From Sipunculus nudus (Eukaryota; Annelida; Sipuncula; Golfingiida; Sipunculidae): DNA of 64,000 nt. Location: contig CM049307.1 of the NCBI GenBank assembly GCA_026874595.1, positions 40,492,362-40,556,361 on the forward strand, read 5' to 3'. Numbering within the stretch: the stretch's first letter is position 1; the number at the start of each line of letters is the position of its first letter. Under the pieces are notes generated by a model, which saw only the letters and a list, made by a program, of their open reading frames with translations, did not search any database and was not told the DNA's origin. Positions 12,765-25,091 of this stretch are shown here, piece by piece. Both the position numbers and the translations under genes were made by a program.

Positions 12765-13000
12765 ACCAGTGTGTATATAAATTTGACCACTACTGTGTAT
12801 GGACAAACAATGTCATCGGAGGGCGGAACCATAACTATTTCATGGCCTTCCTGTTGTCTGTGTGCATAATCAGCGGCAATGGAGCCATACTCTGTGTCCA
12901 AACATTACGGGTAATAACCAAGAAGACAAATTTGTGGGAGGCCAAATATTTAGATGACTCTGGAGTGCCACAAGCCATGACCTGGCATGTATTATTTCAG
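12765..13000 (+). CDS. ZDHHC4: ZDHHC4-like palmitoyltransferase, penultimate exon (catalytic DHYC core)
   Basis: Encodes the second half of a DHHC cysteine-rich domain and the following membrane helix of an S-acyltransferase that palmitoylates membrane-associated proteins, probably at the ER or Golgi. The exon reads QCVYKFDHYCVWTNN, then an IGGRNHNYF motif, then a hydrophobic stretch (YFMAFLLSVCIISG). The catalytic Cys codon is at 12794-12796. The order and spacing match ZDHHC4, including the acidic loop before the next helix. I place the acceptor at the AG of 12763-12764, because a preceding A then restores the usual Asn in the C-N-x-C-V motif. An AG nine bases upstream (12754-12755) is an in-frame alternative. 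The donor is CAG|gtgggt at 13001, and the exon ends in phase 0. Two oddities are DHYC instead of DHHC, and Val where the family has the zinc-binding Cys of NNC. Upstream exons with the first zinc ligands were not found in 1-12764. Confidence 0.88.
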
Positions 13001-13805
13001 GTGGGTTGTGAAGGGGTAAAGTTTCTTCGGTTTATAGAATTATTTCTCCACTTTTGTCAATTTATGTCCAGTGTCAAACTTGATCTATTGTACAGGTGGT
13101 TAGATTTGTTTAAATTATCAGATTTTTTTTTTTTTGGTGTGTTATTTAATAGTGTTCAGTAGTAAGTATATACTTTAACACAATGGAAAATATGTTAGTA
13201 TATCCTAAGAGAAAAAAAGAAGAAAGTAATTGAAGAATAAATTCTATGAGTTTTAATTATATTCTATGATATATGTATTTTCCCTAACAAGAGTTAGACA
13301 GAGAGAGATGCAATTTGTGCCTTGCTTCTTACTTCATGTGTGAACTACATTGAACTAAAGAGACTGTAATAATATTAAATTCATACTTGGTCGTGGTTTT
13401 ATTAATTCCGAGCTGATAACTGGTATGGGGGGAAGATATTTTCCTTTTGGATGTTTGTTTACTACAAAAATACGAAATACCAAGAAAAATGTCTTAATTT
13501 CTTGAAATTTCAGGAGGATCTATCAATCAAGGTGTATTACAATGATATAAAGATTCTTTTATCTAAAGATTATAAAATTCTCAGCATGATCCTTGCAATG
13601 TAATTGAACACATAATATGTTAAGTGAGTGTCCTTTGAGATAAGAACAAAAAAGTTGATTGATTCATGTCCACCAAAGCACTCTTGGTTGTGTGTGCTGT
13701 TTGTCTAAATTTACTTGTGACATTTCCCTTAGATTGATCTTTCGATCAAAGAACTGTGGACCTCATGTGTAGCTGTCTAAATTTACTCTTTGCCATTTCT
13801 TCCAG

Positions 13806-14072
13806 ACTTTGTTCATGGAGTTCCCAAGGTTGGTCTTCCTGACAGCATTCCTGGTGGTTCTCACCGTCACAATGACAATTTTCACAGGTTACCATAGTTA
13901 CCTGGTACTTAGCAACCAGACCACCAACGAACGTTATAAAACTTACTCCATGAAGAGGAGAAAGGTTCCTGTTTTACCAAATATTTACGATAGGGGAGTT
14001 TTATCAAACTTGTACGAGGAGCTTTTCCCTATGAGTGCATTGAGCAGTAGAAGTAATAAAAAGAAAAAATAA
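13806..14072 (+). CDS. ZDHHC4: ZDHHC4-like palmitoyltransferase, last coding exon
   Basis: Continues the same protein in frame after an 805-base intron (acceptor cttccag at 13805). The 88 residues begin TLFMEFPRLVFL and form the last transmembrane helix (VFLTAFLVVLTVTMTIF). Next comes the TTxE element as NQTTNERY, conserved in DHHC enzymes, and a cytosolic tail with a NIYDRGVLSNLYEE segment characteristic of the ZDHHC4 C-terminus. The protein ends in four lysines before TAA. Lysines at -3 and -4 fit a dilysine ER-retrieval signal, a position where vertebrate ZDHHC4 also carries KKxx. The frame is intact, which argues against a pseudogene despite the missing zinc ligand in the previous exon. 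Confidence 0.9.
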   Translation, partial: TLFMEFPRLVFLTAFLVVLTVTMTIFTGYHSYLVLSNQTTNERYKTYSMKRRKVPVLPNIYDRGVLSNLYEELFPMSALSSRSNKKKK

Positions 14073-14300
14073 TATTTGTACTAAAAACCTGTGAGCATTT
14101 CTTATTTCCAACTGACCAATATGTTCATCAGGAGAATTTGAAGTACTAAAGTAACTAATTATACAAATTTTATGCAATATTTCTGGAAGGAACTACCTCC
14201 ATGGTTGTTATTTTTATATGTGTAAGAAACTGTTATTTTAGATGATTAGTTTTTTTAGTTATTTATCAACTTTTAATAAAAAGAAATGTTTAATTATTTT
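14073..14300 (+). other. ZDHHC4: 3' UTR and poly(A) signal of the ZDHHC4-like gene
   Basis: AT-rich, non-repetitive sequence follows the TAA. A canonical AATAAA lies at 14275-14280, about 205 bases after the stop, with a T-rich and GT-containing stretch beyond it. The exact cleavage site cannot be read from the sequence. Confidence 0.6.
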
Positions 14301-14571
14301 GACCAAGATGTTTTCAATGTGCACATATTGTCTGAGGCAATGCTTTGACTGCATGGTATCAAGGTATATTAGTAGACGTAAAATTTAAGGACCCATTCAT
14401 TGTAGACCAGGATTGAATCAATATAGCCTTGTAAGCTATTTTTTTATAGGATGCAAAGGGAATTAAACCTTAATATAGCAAAAATAATTATTTTGTAAAA
14501 GAAAAATTTGATTTATATATCCATCTTCTTTGTGTAATTATTTCAGTTTGATGTAAATGTATTCTATTTAT

Positions 14572-15967
14572 AGCTCAGCTGACTATAAGTCAGCTGAGCT
14601 ATAGCAATGGTCCTTTGTCTATTGGCAGTCCATCTGTCTGTCTGTTAAACTGGCACGTTTTGAAATCATTTGACCTAATAAACTTAATGCTAGATGTCCC
14701 CAAGATCTCCTACCAAACTGATTATTGGGTCACTGCGACTTCTGTCCATAAAAAAATTAAGAGAAAACCTCAATTTTCCTTTAAAAACCTATTATCAGTT
14801 TAAGGACTGCTTGATATAAAAACAGCATATCTGTTTTTCTTCATATTAACTTTAAATATTCATATATATATTTCCTATGTACATGCCAGAAATAAGGTCA
14901 GTATTACCTAATTTATATATGCTATGGGCCCAAACATAATGTACTTTGTAAAAAATTAAGGAAAGATATTTACTTACTAAACACTCTAAATGTTAAGGTT
15001 AAAGACTTTTCCAATGACATAACTTTATTCAATCAAAATTCAATTGTATTCCCGAAATTAGATCAGAATCTTGTAAATTTTTTAAGTTATTGACATAAAT
15101 ATAAAATCATTACCTTAAATTTTGCCCAACTTTGACTACCAGGTACAACACATTTTTTTTCCTGTAAGTACATGTGATATAATTTCACAGAATGTACACA
15201 TAAGGATTTAATCTATCAAATTCTGAAATTTGCTAATAAAAGCTAAAACATAAGCTAGTTATTGAATATTTATTGGAGGCTCTATTGTATTCACTTGCAC
15301 TGTCAAGTTGCAGGCAGCCACTTCTGTCACTGGAGGTCAGCTATGCCAGGGTACCTGATTTGTTATAGGTCACTGGGGGAGATCCCCTGCTGTCACAGGT
15401 GTACAGTTATTCTTATGTCATCTAAACCCCCCTTTCCTGCCCATCCCCAAACCAATTGCAATCATGTTATTGTTTGAACTGTATTTCTATAAATTTAAGA
15501 CTATTTCCACTTCAATGTACAAAAGTTTTCTTGAAACAGTAATTTAAGGAGTAATCCAGAAGATGACTTGTTGTGGTAATGTAGCATTTTTAAAGAAATT
15601 AATTTCCTTTCAAATAATTTAAGTGAATTGAAATATAATTGTGCGAAAATATGGATGTGGATAAATAAAGGTGCAATTTAAATTTGTGAATTCTGGATCA
15701 AGTGTTATTTTTAGAAATTTATTGTTTTGCAAATTTAAAAAAATATATTTTTGTGGTAAAAACTATACATCTGTGTGCATAACGTGATGTTATCAGACAA
15801 AATTAGGGATAAATGTTGATACAGTTAAGAACTATTCAGATATATGTTATACTGTAAATGTATAAAATTGATGTAGTAACAAAAATAAGGATCTAATGCA
15901 AATATGTTTTCATTATTTTCCTGCCATAGAAGAATGGGAAATAAAGTGATTGATTGGTTTAGTTTTT
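14572..15967 (+). mobile_element. Family A element, copy 4 (5' part)
   Basis: Starts AGCTCAGCTGACTATAAGTC with the arm CAGCTGAGCT. It continues through the usual family A interior but has no 3' terminus of its own before the next copy begins at 15968. It is either truncated or interrupted by that copy. Confidence 0.6.
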
Positions 15968-18751
15968 AGCTCAGCTGACTATAAGTCATCTGAACTATAG
16001 TCGTGGCCCATTGTCCAACGTCCATCCGTCTGTCCGTCAGGATGTCCGTCCGTAGGACTGGCACTTTTCGACACCATTGGACCTACAAATCTCAAATTTG
16101 GCATTCAGTTAGATGTCCCCAAAATCTCCTACAATGCCGAAAATTGGGTCAATAGGACTGTGTACCTTCAAGATATTAAGGAAAAACCTCAATTTTTTAT
16201 TAGAAATCTATTTTCACACTTCAGGACTGCCTAATATCAAAACCACTCATCTGGTTTTCTTCATATTTACCATAAATATTGTTCTATAAAATTCCTATGT
16301 ACATGCCAGAAATTAAGTCAGTTTTATTTAATTTAAAAAAATTATGGGCCCAAACATAATGGACTTTGTAAAAAAATCAGGAAAGATATTTTGTCACTTA
16401 AGACCAAAAGTGTTAAAGGTAGGGACTTTTCATCAGTAATACAACTTTAATTAATCAAAATTAAATTGTATACCAAAAATTAGATCAAAATCTGTTAAAT
16501 TTTTTAAAAAAATTGGCAAAAATATTAAATTGGTACCTTAAATTTTGCCCAACTTTGGCCACTGCAGGTTTTTTTCATGTAAGTACTGTGGATTTAATTT
16601 TCACAGCATGTACACATAAGGATTTAATCTGTTAAAATCTGAAATTTGAAAATAAAGGCGGCAAAATTAGGCTAGTCATTGAATTTTTTTTTGGAGGCTC
16701 TTGTTGTATCCTCTTACATTGTCAAGCAGTCCACTTTTATGACTGTAGGTCATTCAGTGCACTTCTCTATGCTCCCGAGGCTGTTGGCATATGTTAGATG
16801 TCCCAAAGATCTCCTACCAAGCTGAAAACTGGGTCTTTGTGACTTTGTTCCTTTGAGAAATTAAGGAAAAACCTCAATTTTTCATTAAAAACATATTTTC
16901 ACACTTCAGGACTGCCTAATATCTAAACCACTCATCTGTTTTTCCTCATATTTACCATAAATATTCCTCTGTATAGTTCCTATGAACATGCCAGCAAATA
17001 AGGTCTGTATTATATAATTTTAAAAAGTTATTGGCTCAAACATAATGCATTTTGTATAAAATCAGGAAAGATATTTGAACGCTTAACACATAACATGTTG
17101 AAGCTATGGACTTTTTTCCAGTAATATAACTTTAATTAATCAAAATTAAATTGTATATCCAAAATTAGATCAAAATCTTTTAAATTTTTTAAAATATTAG
17201 CAAAAATGAAAATTGGTACCTTAAATTTTGCCCAACTTTGGCCACGGCAGGTTTCTTTCCTGTAAGTACTGGGGATTTAATTTTCACAGCATGTGCACAT
17301 AAGGATTTAATCTGTTAAAATCTGAAATTTGAAAATAAAAGCGGCAAAATTAGGCTAGTTATTGAATTTTTGTTGGAGGCTCTTGTTGTATTCCCTTACA
17401 TTGTCAAGCAGTCCACTTTGGTGACTGTAGGTCATTCAGTGCAGCTCTCTATTCTCCCCAGGCTGTTGGCATAATGTTATGCAATCCCATCACTAGGGCA
17501 AGCCCTCTGTTCACTGAGTTGAGCTTGATCGGGCTGTCTGCAGTTAATACCATACCACAGGGAGCCTTTTTCTCTCGCACCCCCCCCCCCCACCCCATTC
17601 TGTTGACAGACCTGTACTATGAACTAGATGAATCTTAAAATTAACATTTTTCTCAGCAACGAGCAGTAACAACGGAGACCCCTCCCCCCACCCACCCCTT
17701 CAATACACAGGACTAATAAACAAGATGAATCTTATAATTTTAATGTTAAATAAATTCTTTTTGATGAGACTTCGACAATTTTGATTGTTTTAAAGAAAAA
17801 AATTTCAGGAATGTAATCCTAATATTCAAATGTGATAAAATATTAGGATCTAATGTAAGTGCTAACTGACAAGATTTAAGAAGATATAAATACTTTGTAG
17901 CATTTCATTCATATCTCTTAAAGTTGGCGGGGCCTAGGAGTGAATAACACTGTTAACTTTGTATTAAAATTAGGAATATTGGTCAAATTTTGTGGGATTA
18001 ATTTTTAACTCATATGGCCATATATTTAACTTTTGAAAACTTAATTACCTTCACACATTATTTGTGTATAAAATGTTACTTTTATATAACACTTACCGTA
18101 GGCTTATTTGTTCCCTTGGTGCATCACTAAATGGTTTAGCTCATGTCCATTATTCTATAATTTACAGAGTTTCATTTTAGCAGGGCCATTTTCTTATAGC
18201 TTTTCTAATGATAATATACATGAAAAACCAAAAGAAATAAAAATATTTTGCAGTAACTAATAACTTTTTTCTTGTAAGCACTGTTGAATTAATGTTCTAA
18301 CCCTGTACATATAGGCAGAGGTGTTGTAACTTCCCCAACCCCCAACAAAAAAAAAATTCACCATCAAATTCATATGTTGACTGGGGACCTTTGTTATGTT
18401 GCAACTATATGCATTTTACAAAATTGAAAAAAAAAATTGTTATAATGAAAAAAAAAAACAGAATATCATTGAAAAAATGTGTAATAAGCCAACCTGTGAT
18501 CATGGTAATAGTATAGATCTTATGTTTACAAACTGCTCTGATGCTTCAGTTTCAGCATGAGGCAACACATGGTCAGATCACAAAATATTATTTGCAACAG
18601 TTTCTTACTCATCAATACAAACCAATCATGACAACCAACCGTGGCCAATATTACCTCTTCCTTTCAGATTTTATCTCCATCTTATATTAGTTTAGATTTT
18701 TACCTTCAAGGTCAATTTCAGCTGAGCACAGTGACCCATGGGTCCCTTGTT
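15968..18751 (+). mobile_element. Family A element, copy 5 (long form, internally duplicated)
   Basis: Starts AGCTCAGCTGACTATAAGTC and ends CAGCTGAGC, GACCCATGGGTCCCTTGTT. As in copy 2, a block of about 685 bases is present twice in tandem (landmark TTAGATGTCC at 16109 and 16794). The 3' two thirds are nearly identical to copy 1, which suggests recent activity. Confidence 0.75.
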
Positions 18752-21700
18752 TAAATACCTTAGGGGTTTATTTCATTTTTGTACTGGCCATTAATATTTT
18801 AAGGTAAATTAATCTTTCAAATTAAGTATAGTAACACGTACATGCGAGATTAGCCCAGTGTAACGGGATACATCTTTGGCTATAAAATGCAGCTGAAGGT
18901 AATTTACTGTAAACTGTTACGTATATCAAGGTAATTTAATATATGTATGTATGATTATATATGCAAACTGTGTTATGAAGATTTTGGAGTTAGTATAATA
19001 AAAATTCCAAAATACCTTTCTATTTTTCCGAGAAAATGTGTTTAAGGCACACACAATTATTTGTATTCAAGCTTGTCCAATGGAGACTAATACTTTTCAG
19101 GCACAGCTTCATTTTTTAGTACTATAGTCCAGCGCAAGCGTATATCAATATTCTTGAAAAAGAAGAAGACTGCCATTATAGTAGAGAACATAGATTTAAT
19201 TCAGGTACAAGTAAAATAGTAAAACATGATATAAGTAACGAATACAGTGCGGTCTTTTAGATTATACAAAATCCAAGTATACAAGAAACACATATGATAT
19301 GTTTGTTCAGAGTCTTACTAACTATTTAAACTAATTATGCAAAAGTATCCAGCACTGTGCTTGAGGTGGCTTCAACACAAATGCACGGCTTAGCGCCTTA
19401 TGTGAAAACCTCGTGGCAATACCCGACTACGTTTCCTCTAGGCGATGAAAGGTGTGTGTGTGTTCTGGCGTATCCGCCAAACGATTGGCTAAACGGAATC
19501 TGACAACTGAGTCGAAAAGCGTCAATGGTGCAATATTTTTTTGAACGGCTCGTGTATTTGTACAACCAACGTTACATTTATGCACTGACTTCGCAAAATT
19601 TATTTTGTTTTTGCAGTGAATGCACCAGGCTTAAGGATATATTGAGTGTGTAGTTGTTGCCTGAAGTTTTAAAATGACTGTACACATTTCATTTACTTCC
19701 TAAATGCTTTAGGGTTATATTTCCAGCTTTCCAGAAAACATCATTTTCCTTTATTTTAAGATGTATTGATAAGATTATTGATAAGAGATATTGATCTTTG
19801 TGTTATACCAATGGCATTAGACAGAAATTGTTTTCTAAAAAGAATATATAATAAGTTTGATAAAGACTTTATTTAACGCAAATTTAAATGTGTAGAAAAC
19901 AGCTTTGCTTGTAGATGTGGGAAACCAAATTTGCTCTAAGAAAATGTGTGATGAATGGCCCTTTATTTTGATGGACGTTATTTGACAGACACTGCAGTTC
20001 ATCAAGGACATTCCTGAGCCGAGTTAACAAATGACGCGTCACATATAGGGTGGGACGTTGCGGAGTCAGGAAAGAAAGGCAAAAATGCGAAAGCATAAAT
20101 CACAAACCGGAGAGCAGCTAAAAATATTTCTAATGAAATCATAGGACTCCTGTATTTCTCACATAAATTGTAACTACTAGTTGGGAATGTGATCTTCCAG
20201 TTCCCCCGGATTCTCGTCGCTACCATAAAATATCCATTAACTTGTGAAATTTATAGGAATGCTGGCTCGGGGTTCTGCTTATACATAAAACATTACCTTG
20301 CGTGGCGTTAATGCTTCATCAAAAAATACAATTAATATTAATAGTATATTGTCTGGTTTTAACAGCTGGGACAAGGGTAGTAGTGCAGCTGCAGAGCACC
20401 GGGTCATATATTATTATTTACGAGCCTGCGCTAAGATCTTAGCCAAGTTATTAAATAGATGCACTCGATATAGTGTTGATACACTGAACCAAAACAGAGC
20501 CTACTTTTGCTTATCTTGGTGAAACAGTAAGACTTTTAATGGCCTTTTTAGTATGATCAAGTACGTAATTTTACAACCAAAATATGTACCCATGCACACA
20601 AGTTTACAAGTATTGGTAAAATTTTTACTTATTCAACCACACAAGTATACAGGTATATGGGAAAATTTTTACTTATTCACGGGAATATGTGTTGGTTTAT
20701 GGCAAATTAGGGGATTAGTTGTTGACATACACAAGGAGATGCGTAAGATTTAGACATACAGTGCGGTTGGTATATCTCGGGGAAATATAAAGAATAAGTA
20801 AGCTTATATATGAATTAGTCAGGATTCAAGATACAGGGAGCTTTAAATTTTCAAAGAAAAAAAAACAGGTACAATCAGTTTGAAATCACCAATGTTCTTC
20901 GGACATTTAAACACAAGGTCTCAGGAACCTTTAAATGTTCGATGCACACAGTGTGAAATTTCACCTCGACGGAGAAAAAATGTACCGTTTATTTAGTTCA
21001 CGACTCCGTTCTAGAATAAAACGGACCAGAGCTCCCACCGGAAATTGAAATCGATGGTTCGTGATGCATTACTTAAAGTAGACCCTGCATTAATATGGCC
21101 GTGCATGCAAAAATACCTTCAACGGAAAAGTATATGGATTTCATGATTTCCAGGCGTGTTCTACGATCACATTTCTAGGAGAACCAGGAATCTGCTGACT
21201 CGGCAAAAACTTTAGGCCCTTGTTTAATGGATTACCGTGTACTAGCGACATACTTTCTCTTTAACATGCCGCACCCGTGTTCTTGCAGCAGGGTTTTTTG
21301 GACATGATTTGTACCACTGTTAATTGGGTATCGGGCTGGTAATAAAAACAAAAGACTAAGAAGTGCAAATTAGCCCAGGTCCTCATCCGCGTGAAGCCAA
21401 GTTTTGCCTCCCGCCAGAAGCAGCCTTTTTAAAACTCGTGATAAATGAAGCTACCTGAAGGCCATCTGTCCTTTTTTAGTCTTGACAGTTCCCGGTGTAT
21501 TTTGCACGGTTTGTAGGCAGCTGATATATAGTAATGGTAATCCATAGTGGGCAGAATTTGTAATCATACGAATGGTACACCTGATATTTTTCAGTTGATT
21601 TCGCTCAGCAAACTCCCGGTTTCGAGTGAGAGATGTGTTATTTCTTTTATAAAAAAATTCCATCTAACCCATCAGTAAATTTAAAATGTTATGAGTATGT

Positions 21701-22299
21701 TACATCCATGAAACATTTTACCCATATATAATTATATGGAATAGCATTTATAAAACACTTTTTTTCATTAATAACCATTAATAATGTGGTAAATTTTCAA
21801 AACAATGTTTTGAATGGAGTATCCTGGAATGACACCAGTTTATCACATTATCACACAAGTCATATATATTAGTCACTATAGCCTGTTTTATTATACCGAA
21901 CGACCAGCCTAACATTTGCTAGATGGTCCAATCTTTTGTCAGCTTTGGGAAATGAAAAGTGCAACAAAATACACGGTATTTAGAATAAACTTTACATCCC
22001 TGTTATCTATGGTCATTTAAAAGGTTGAAAAATACATGAAAGTAATTGCACTGGAGCAAGGTATAGATTAACTTTAAGCAAACATTCACCAAACATTGTT
22101 TGATAATGGTAGATAATTTTAATAATTCATGCATCAAGTTACACATAATATAACGGTAGATTAATTTTTAATAACAAACACATCAAAAAAATGCCAGGTC
22201 GGGATCATTTAGATAAAAAAAAACAACAACAATGTTACTAGATGGAATATTTAAGCTCAAAATGAGGCTTATATAGTTTGCCCAGATAATAATAGATAT

Positions 22300-22301
22300 T
22301 A

Positions 22302-22369
<68 letters not shown>
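22300..22369. repeat. (AT)n microsatellite
   Basis: About 70 bases of nearly pure AT dinucleotide, ending in GAGGTAATTTCG. It produces a spurious Tyr/Ile-rich frame on the minus strand. Confidence 0.95.
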
Positions 22370-22371
<2 letters not shown>

Positions 22372-24492
22372 GTAATTTCGATTCCACCCCAATATGGACT
22401 GACCCACGTTTGTACAGAAAAGAATTAGGAAATTGGGTGGAAATGTTTGGTTTGTGTAGAATCGTCCGGTAATGGTCTTCAGTGTTAAGTAACGTTTGGA
22501 TACAAATGTGATAAGAAATGCTTTGTGAGGATAGAGCAGCTGATCCAGTGAATTACAACCCATGTTAACCTTGACTGTGCAGATGTATGTATTGAGGGAA
22601 CATTACTCTTTATCATTTGCTGTGTATGCATAGAAGAAAGCATAAATAAAAATATATGTCAAGGCGATTTCTCTCTGGAATTGTATTTCAACTAATACAA
22701 TGTCGGCTAGGGTTTTCACGGAACATTAAGTAAACGCAGTATTGTGCTAGTTAATATCATTTAGGAGGAGCGAAAATATAACCAAACTAGAAAGAACCAA
22801 AGATTTGATTTAATATGAACTTATTCCTAGTTAATCGTATACGATATGGCTTCATCCATTTTTTTTTAATTTAGGATCACTGCCTGTTCAATGTCCACAC
22901 GAGCGCCAGTTTGTTCATATTCTGTATATGTAGATCTTTTATTCGCAGTGACTGTAAGTTTACAGTTTGTAACATGAGACATTTTGTAGAAATTAAAAGT
23001 CACAATCCGTGCACGGGTTGGAATCTCTTGATATTATATTTTACAAAGTAACATAAACGCAGATATATTAGAATTTCCTTTATTACACTCAATGTATAAA
23101 GTGTGCAAATATTTAAAGATACCCTATCAAACCCGATCTAATAAAGCGGTCAGAAAAATCATATATACAGAAAATTGTGGTAAACTTGGAAAACAATGTT
23201 AACATGTAACCACGGAAGGTAAGAAATCATTGTATAAAACCGATTAACTGAAACTCTTCACACATTCGAGGTAAAGAATAATTGTATGCAAATGAGCAAG
23301 ACGTCACTGCAATAAGACCATCGTAACCTTGCCAGAATCTTAACACTTTATGTGGATCCTGTCCCAAATCATTCCGGATTGTAATACATGAGATCAAGCT
23401 GTCGCAATAAATAACCTGAATAGAACGAATGAACACCAGGGATCAGAAATAATCTGTAAATTACCTCATAACAACCAATGTAACATTACTGTTTGCTCTC
23501 CGGAAATTATTGATGATTACTGCCCTAATGGGAATTCTCTTGGGAACACTTAATCGTTGTGTTACACAAATGTAGCATAAATTACTGAACCTAGCCGTTT
23601 AAAATGAAACCCCATGTTAGAGCTCATTATTGAACGCAGACACAAATACATTCGTTCATACTGGAGGGATGATATAGAAGTAATCCAATTGTTCAAGTAC
23701 TGTCTATTGGTCGACGAAGCATGCGTCGCTGGTGCATATAATTAAAATTTAATGATTCTGCTAATCAATCAAAATACGCATTACATTATATGTTACCCAA
23801 TATGCGCTTGTAATCTTTCGTATGGCATAGCGCCAACATATCCGGATCAGAATGAAATAATATCGAATAAGACAAAACCAAACGGGAAGTTGTTTGATTG
23901 AAACCGGTAACCATATTCGATATTATATATTAAGCGTTTAATTGCATTTCTGTGAAAACGAGATTAGACACGAAGACTATAAGCGTCTCATTACTTTAAT
24001 AAATTTACTTAGTCCTTTGATGAGAAGATTACACCGATCAACCTATAGGAGGGCCTCAACTAATCCAGACTGCGCGCCCAGTATTGGCGGTATTGATCCC
24101 AACTTAGACATGACTATGTATTTTATTGATTGTAACCATAGGAATGTGAGTTCGGATACTCAAGAAGTAACGTGATGTCAGTGAAAACGAAAATGAAGTG
24201 GTCCGGATGATCCTAAAAAATATCACTGTACCATTTTTATTTTTAGCATGCATGTGAAAAAGTGCCTCACATGATCTAAACTTTACTTCTCAAAGTTTTT
24301 CCGATACTGATCAATGTTTTTTGGTAACAATTAACTATAAAACGCACAACTTACATAACACCTGTTAACGATCCACATCAAACCCCTAGTCTTGCCGTTT
24401 GACATATTCCTCACGTTCCTTATGATATGGTGGATGGAAGATAGCCCAAACAGACCGACCTAAGAGTTGGGCATACCCGTAGGTCACGAATA

Positions 24493-24494
<2 letters not shown>

Positions 24495-24547
<53 letters not shown>
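24495..24547. repeat. (AT)n microsatellite
   Basis: Pure AT dinucleotide run of about 53 bases. Confidence 0.95.
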
Positions 24548-24549
<2 letters not shown>

Positions 24550-24743
24550 TTTTAACATAGTTTTGGTACAAACATCTTGTCTAAACATGTAATTAATGAA
24601 TGTCCTATCATGTCTTTCGCATTGCGCGATATGTAGCTACAGTATTTTACATGTTAGCAGTACTAGTAAATACAACAAGCAATCACGTTCTTCTAACACC
24701 TGCGGTGGTCTAGGATTGTGAATTCTACGTACATTAGCTGAGC

Positions 24744-24749
24744 TTTATT
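24744..24749 (-). other. Poly(A) signal for the FRD gene
   Basis: AATAAA on the minus strand, about 343 bases beyond the stop at 25092. It is consistent with an unspliced transcript of about 1.4 kb whose 3' UTR is otherwise featureless. Confidence 0.5.
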
Positions 24750-25091
24750 CGTTCCATCCTCAGAGAACGCCAGGGTTTCTTGTAATACTGTCTTTGGTTT
24801 ACAGCGTTCATAGGCTTAATTTCCCCAGGTGTGCGTGGAAGGGTCGGAAAGCGTCTCGGTGCGTACTTTCCCATCAATGTATGATCGCACGGCTTGGGGG
24901 GTGTTGGGCACGATGTGGTTTACACAAATCGTAGAGTTTGGCACAATATACCGAATCGTTGAGCACATGCCCGCTGAGATACATACCATTAGATGCCTAC
25001 CAAAAAATATTGGCTGGGTCAGTATTGACGAGGAGGGCCTAATTCTCGGCAATACATCAATTTATCTCCCCGGCCCAACCGTTTCACTTAA

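Larger units (their letters stand above)
18752..24720. other. Unique repeat-poor region, no gene recognised
   Basis: No family A-D repeat is seen here. Short frames on both strands show no domain. The stretch at 19370-19540 is richer in CpG than its surroundings. Two long (AT)n tracts are the only clear repeats. Confidence 0.4.
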
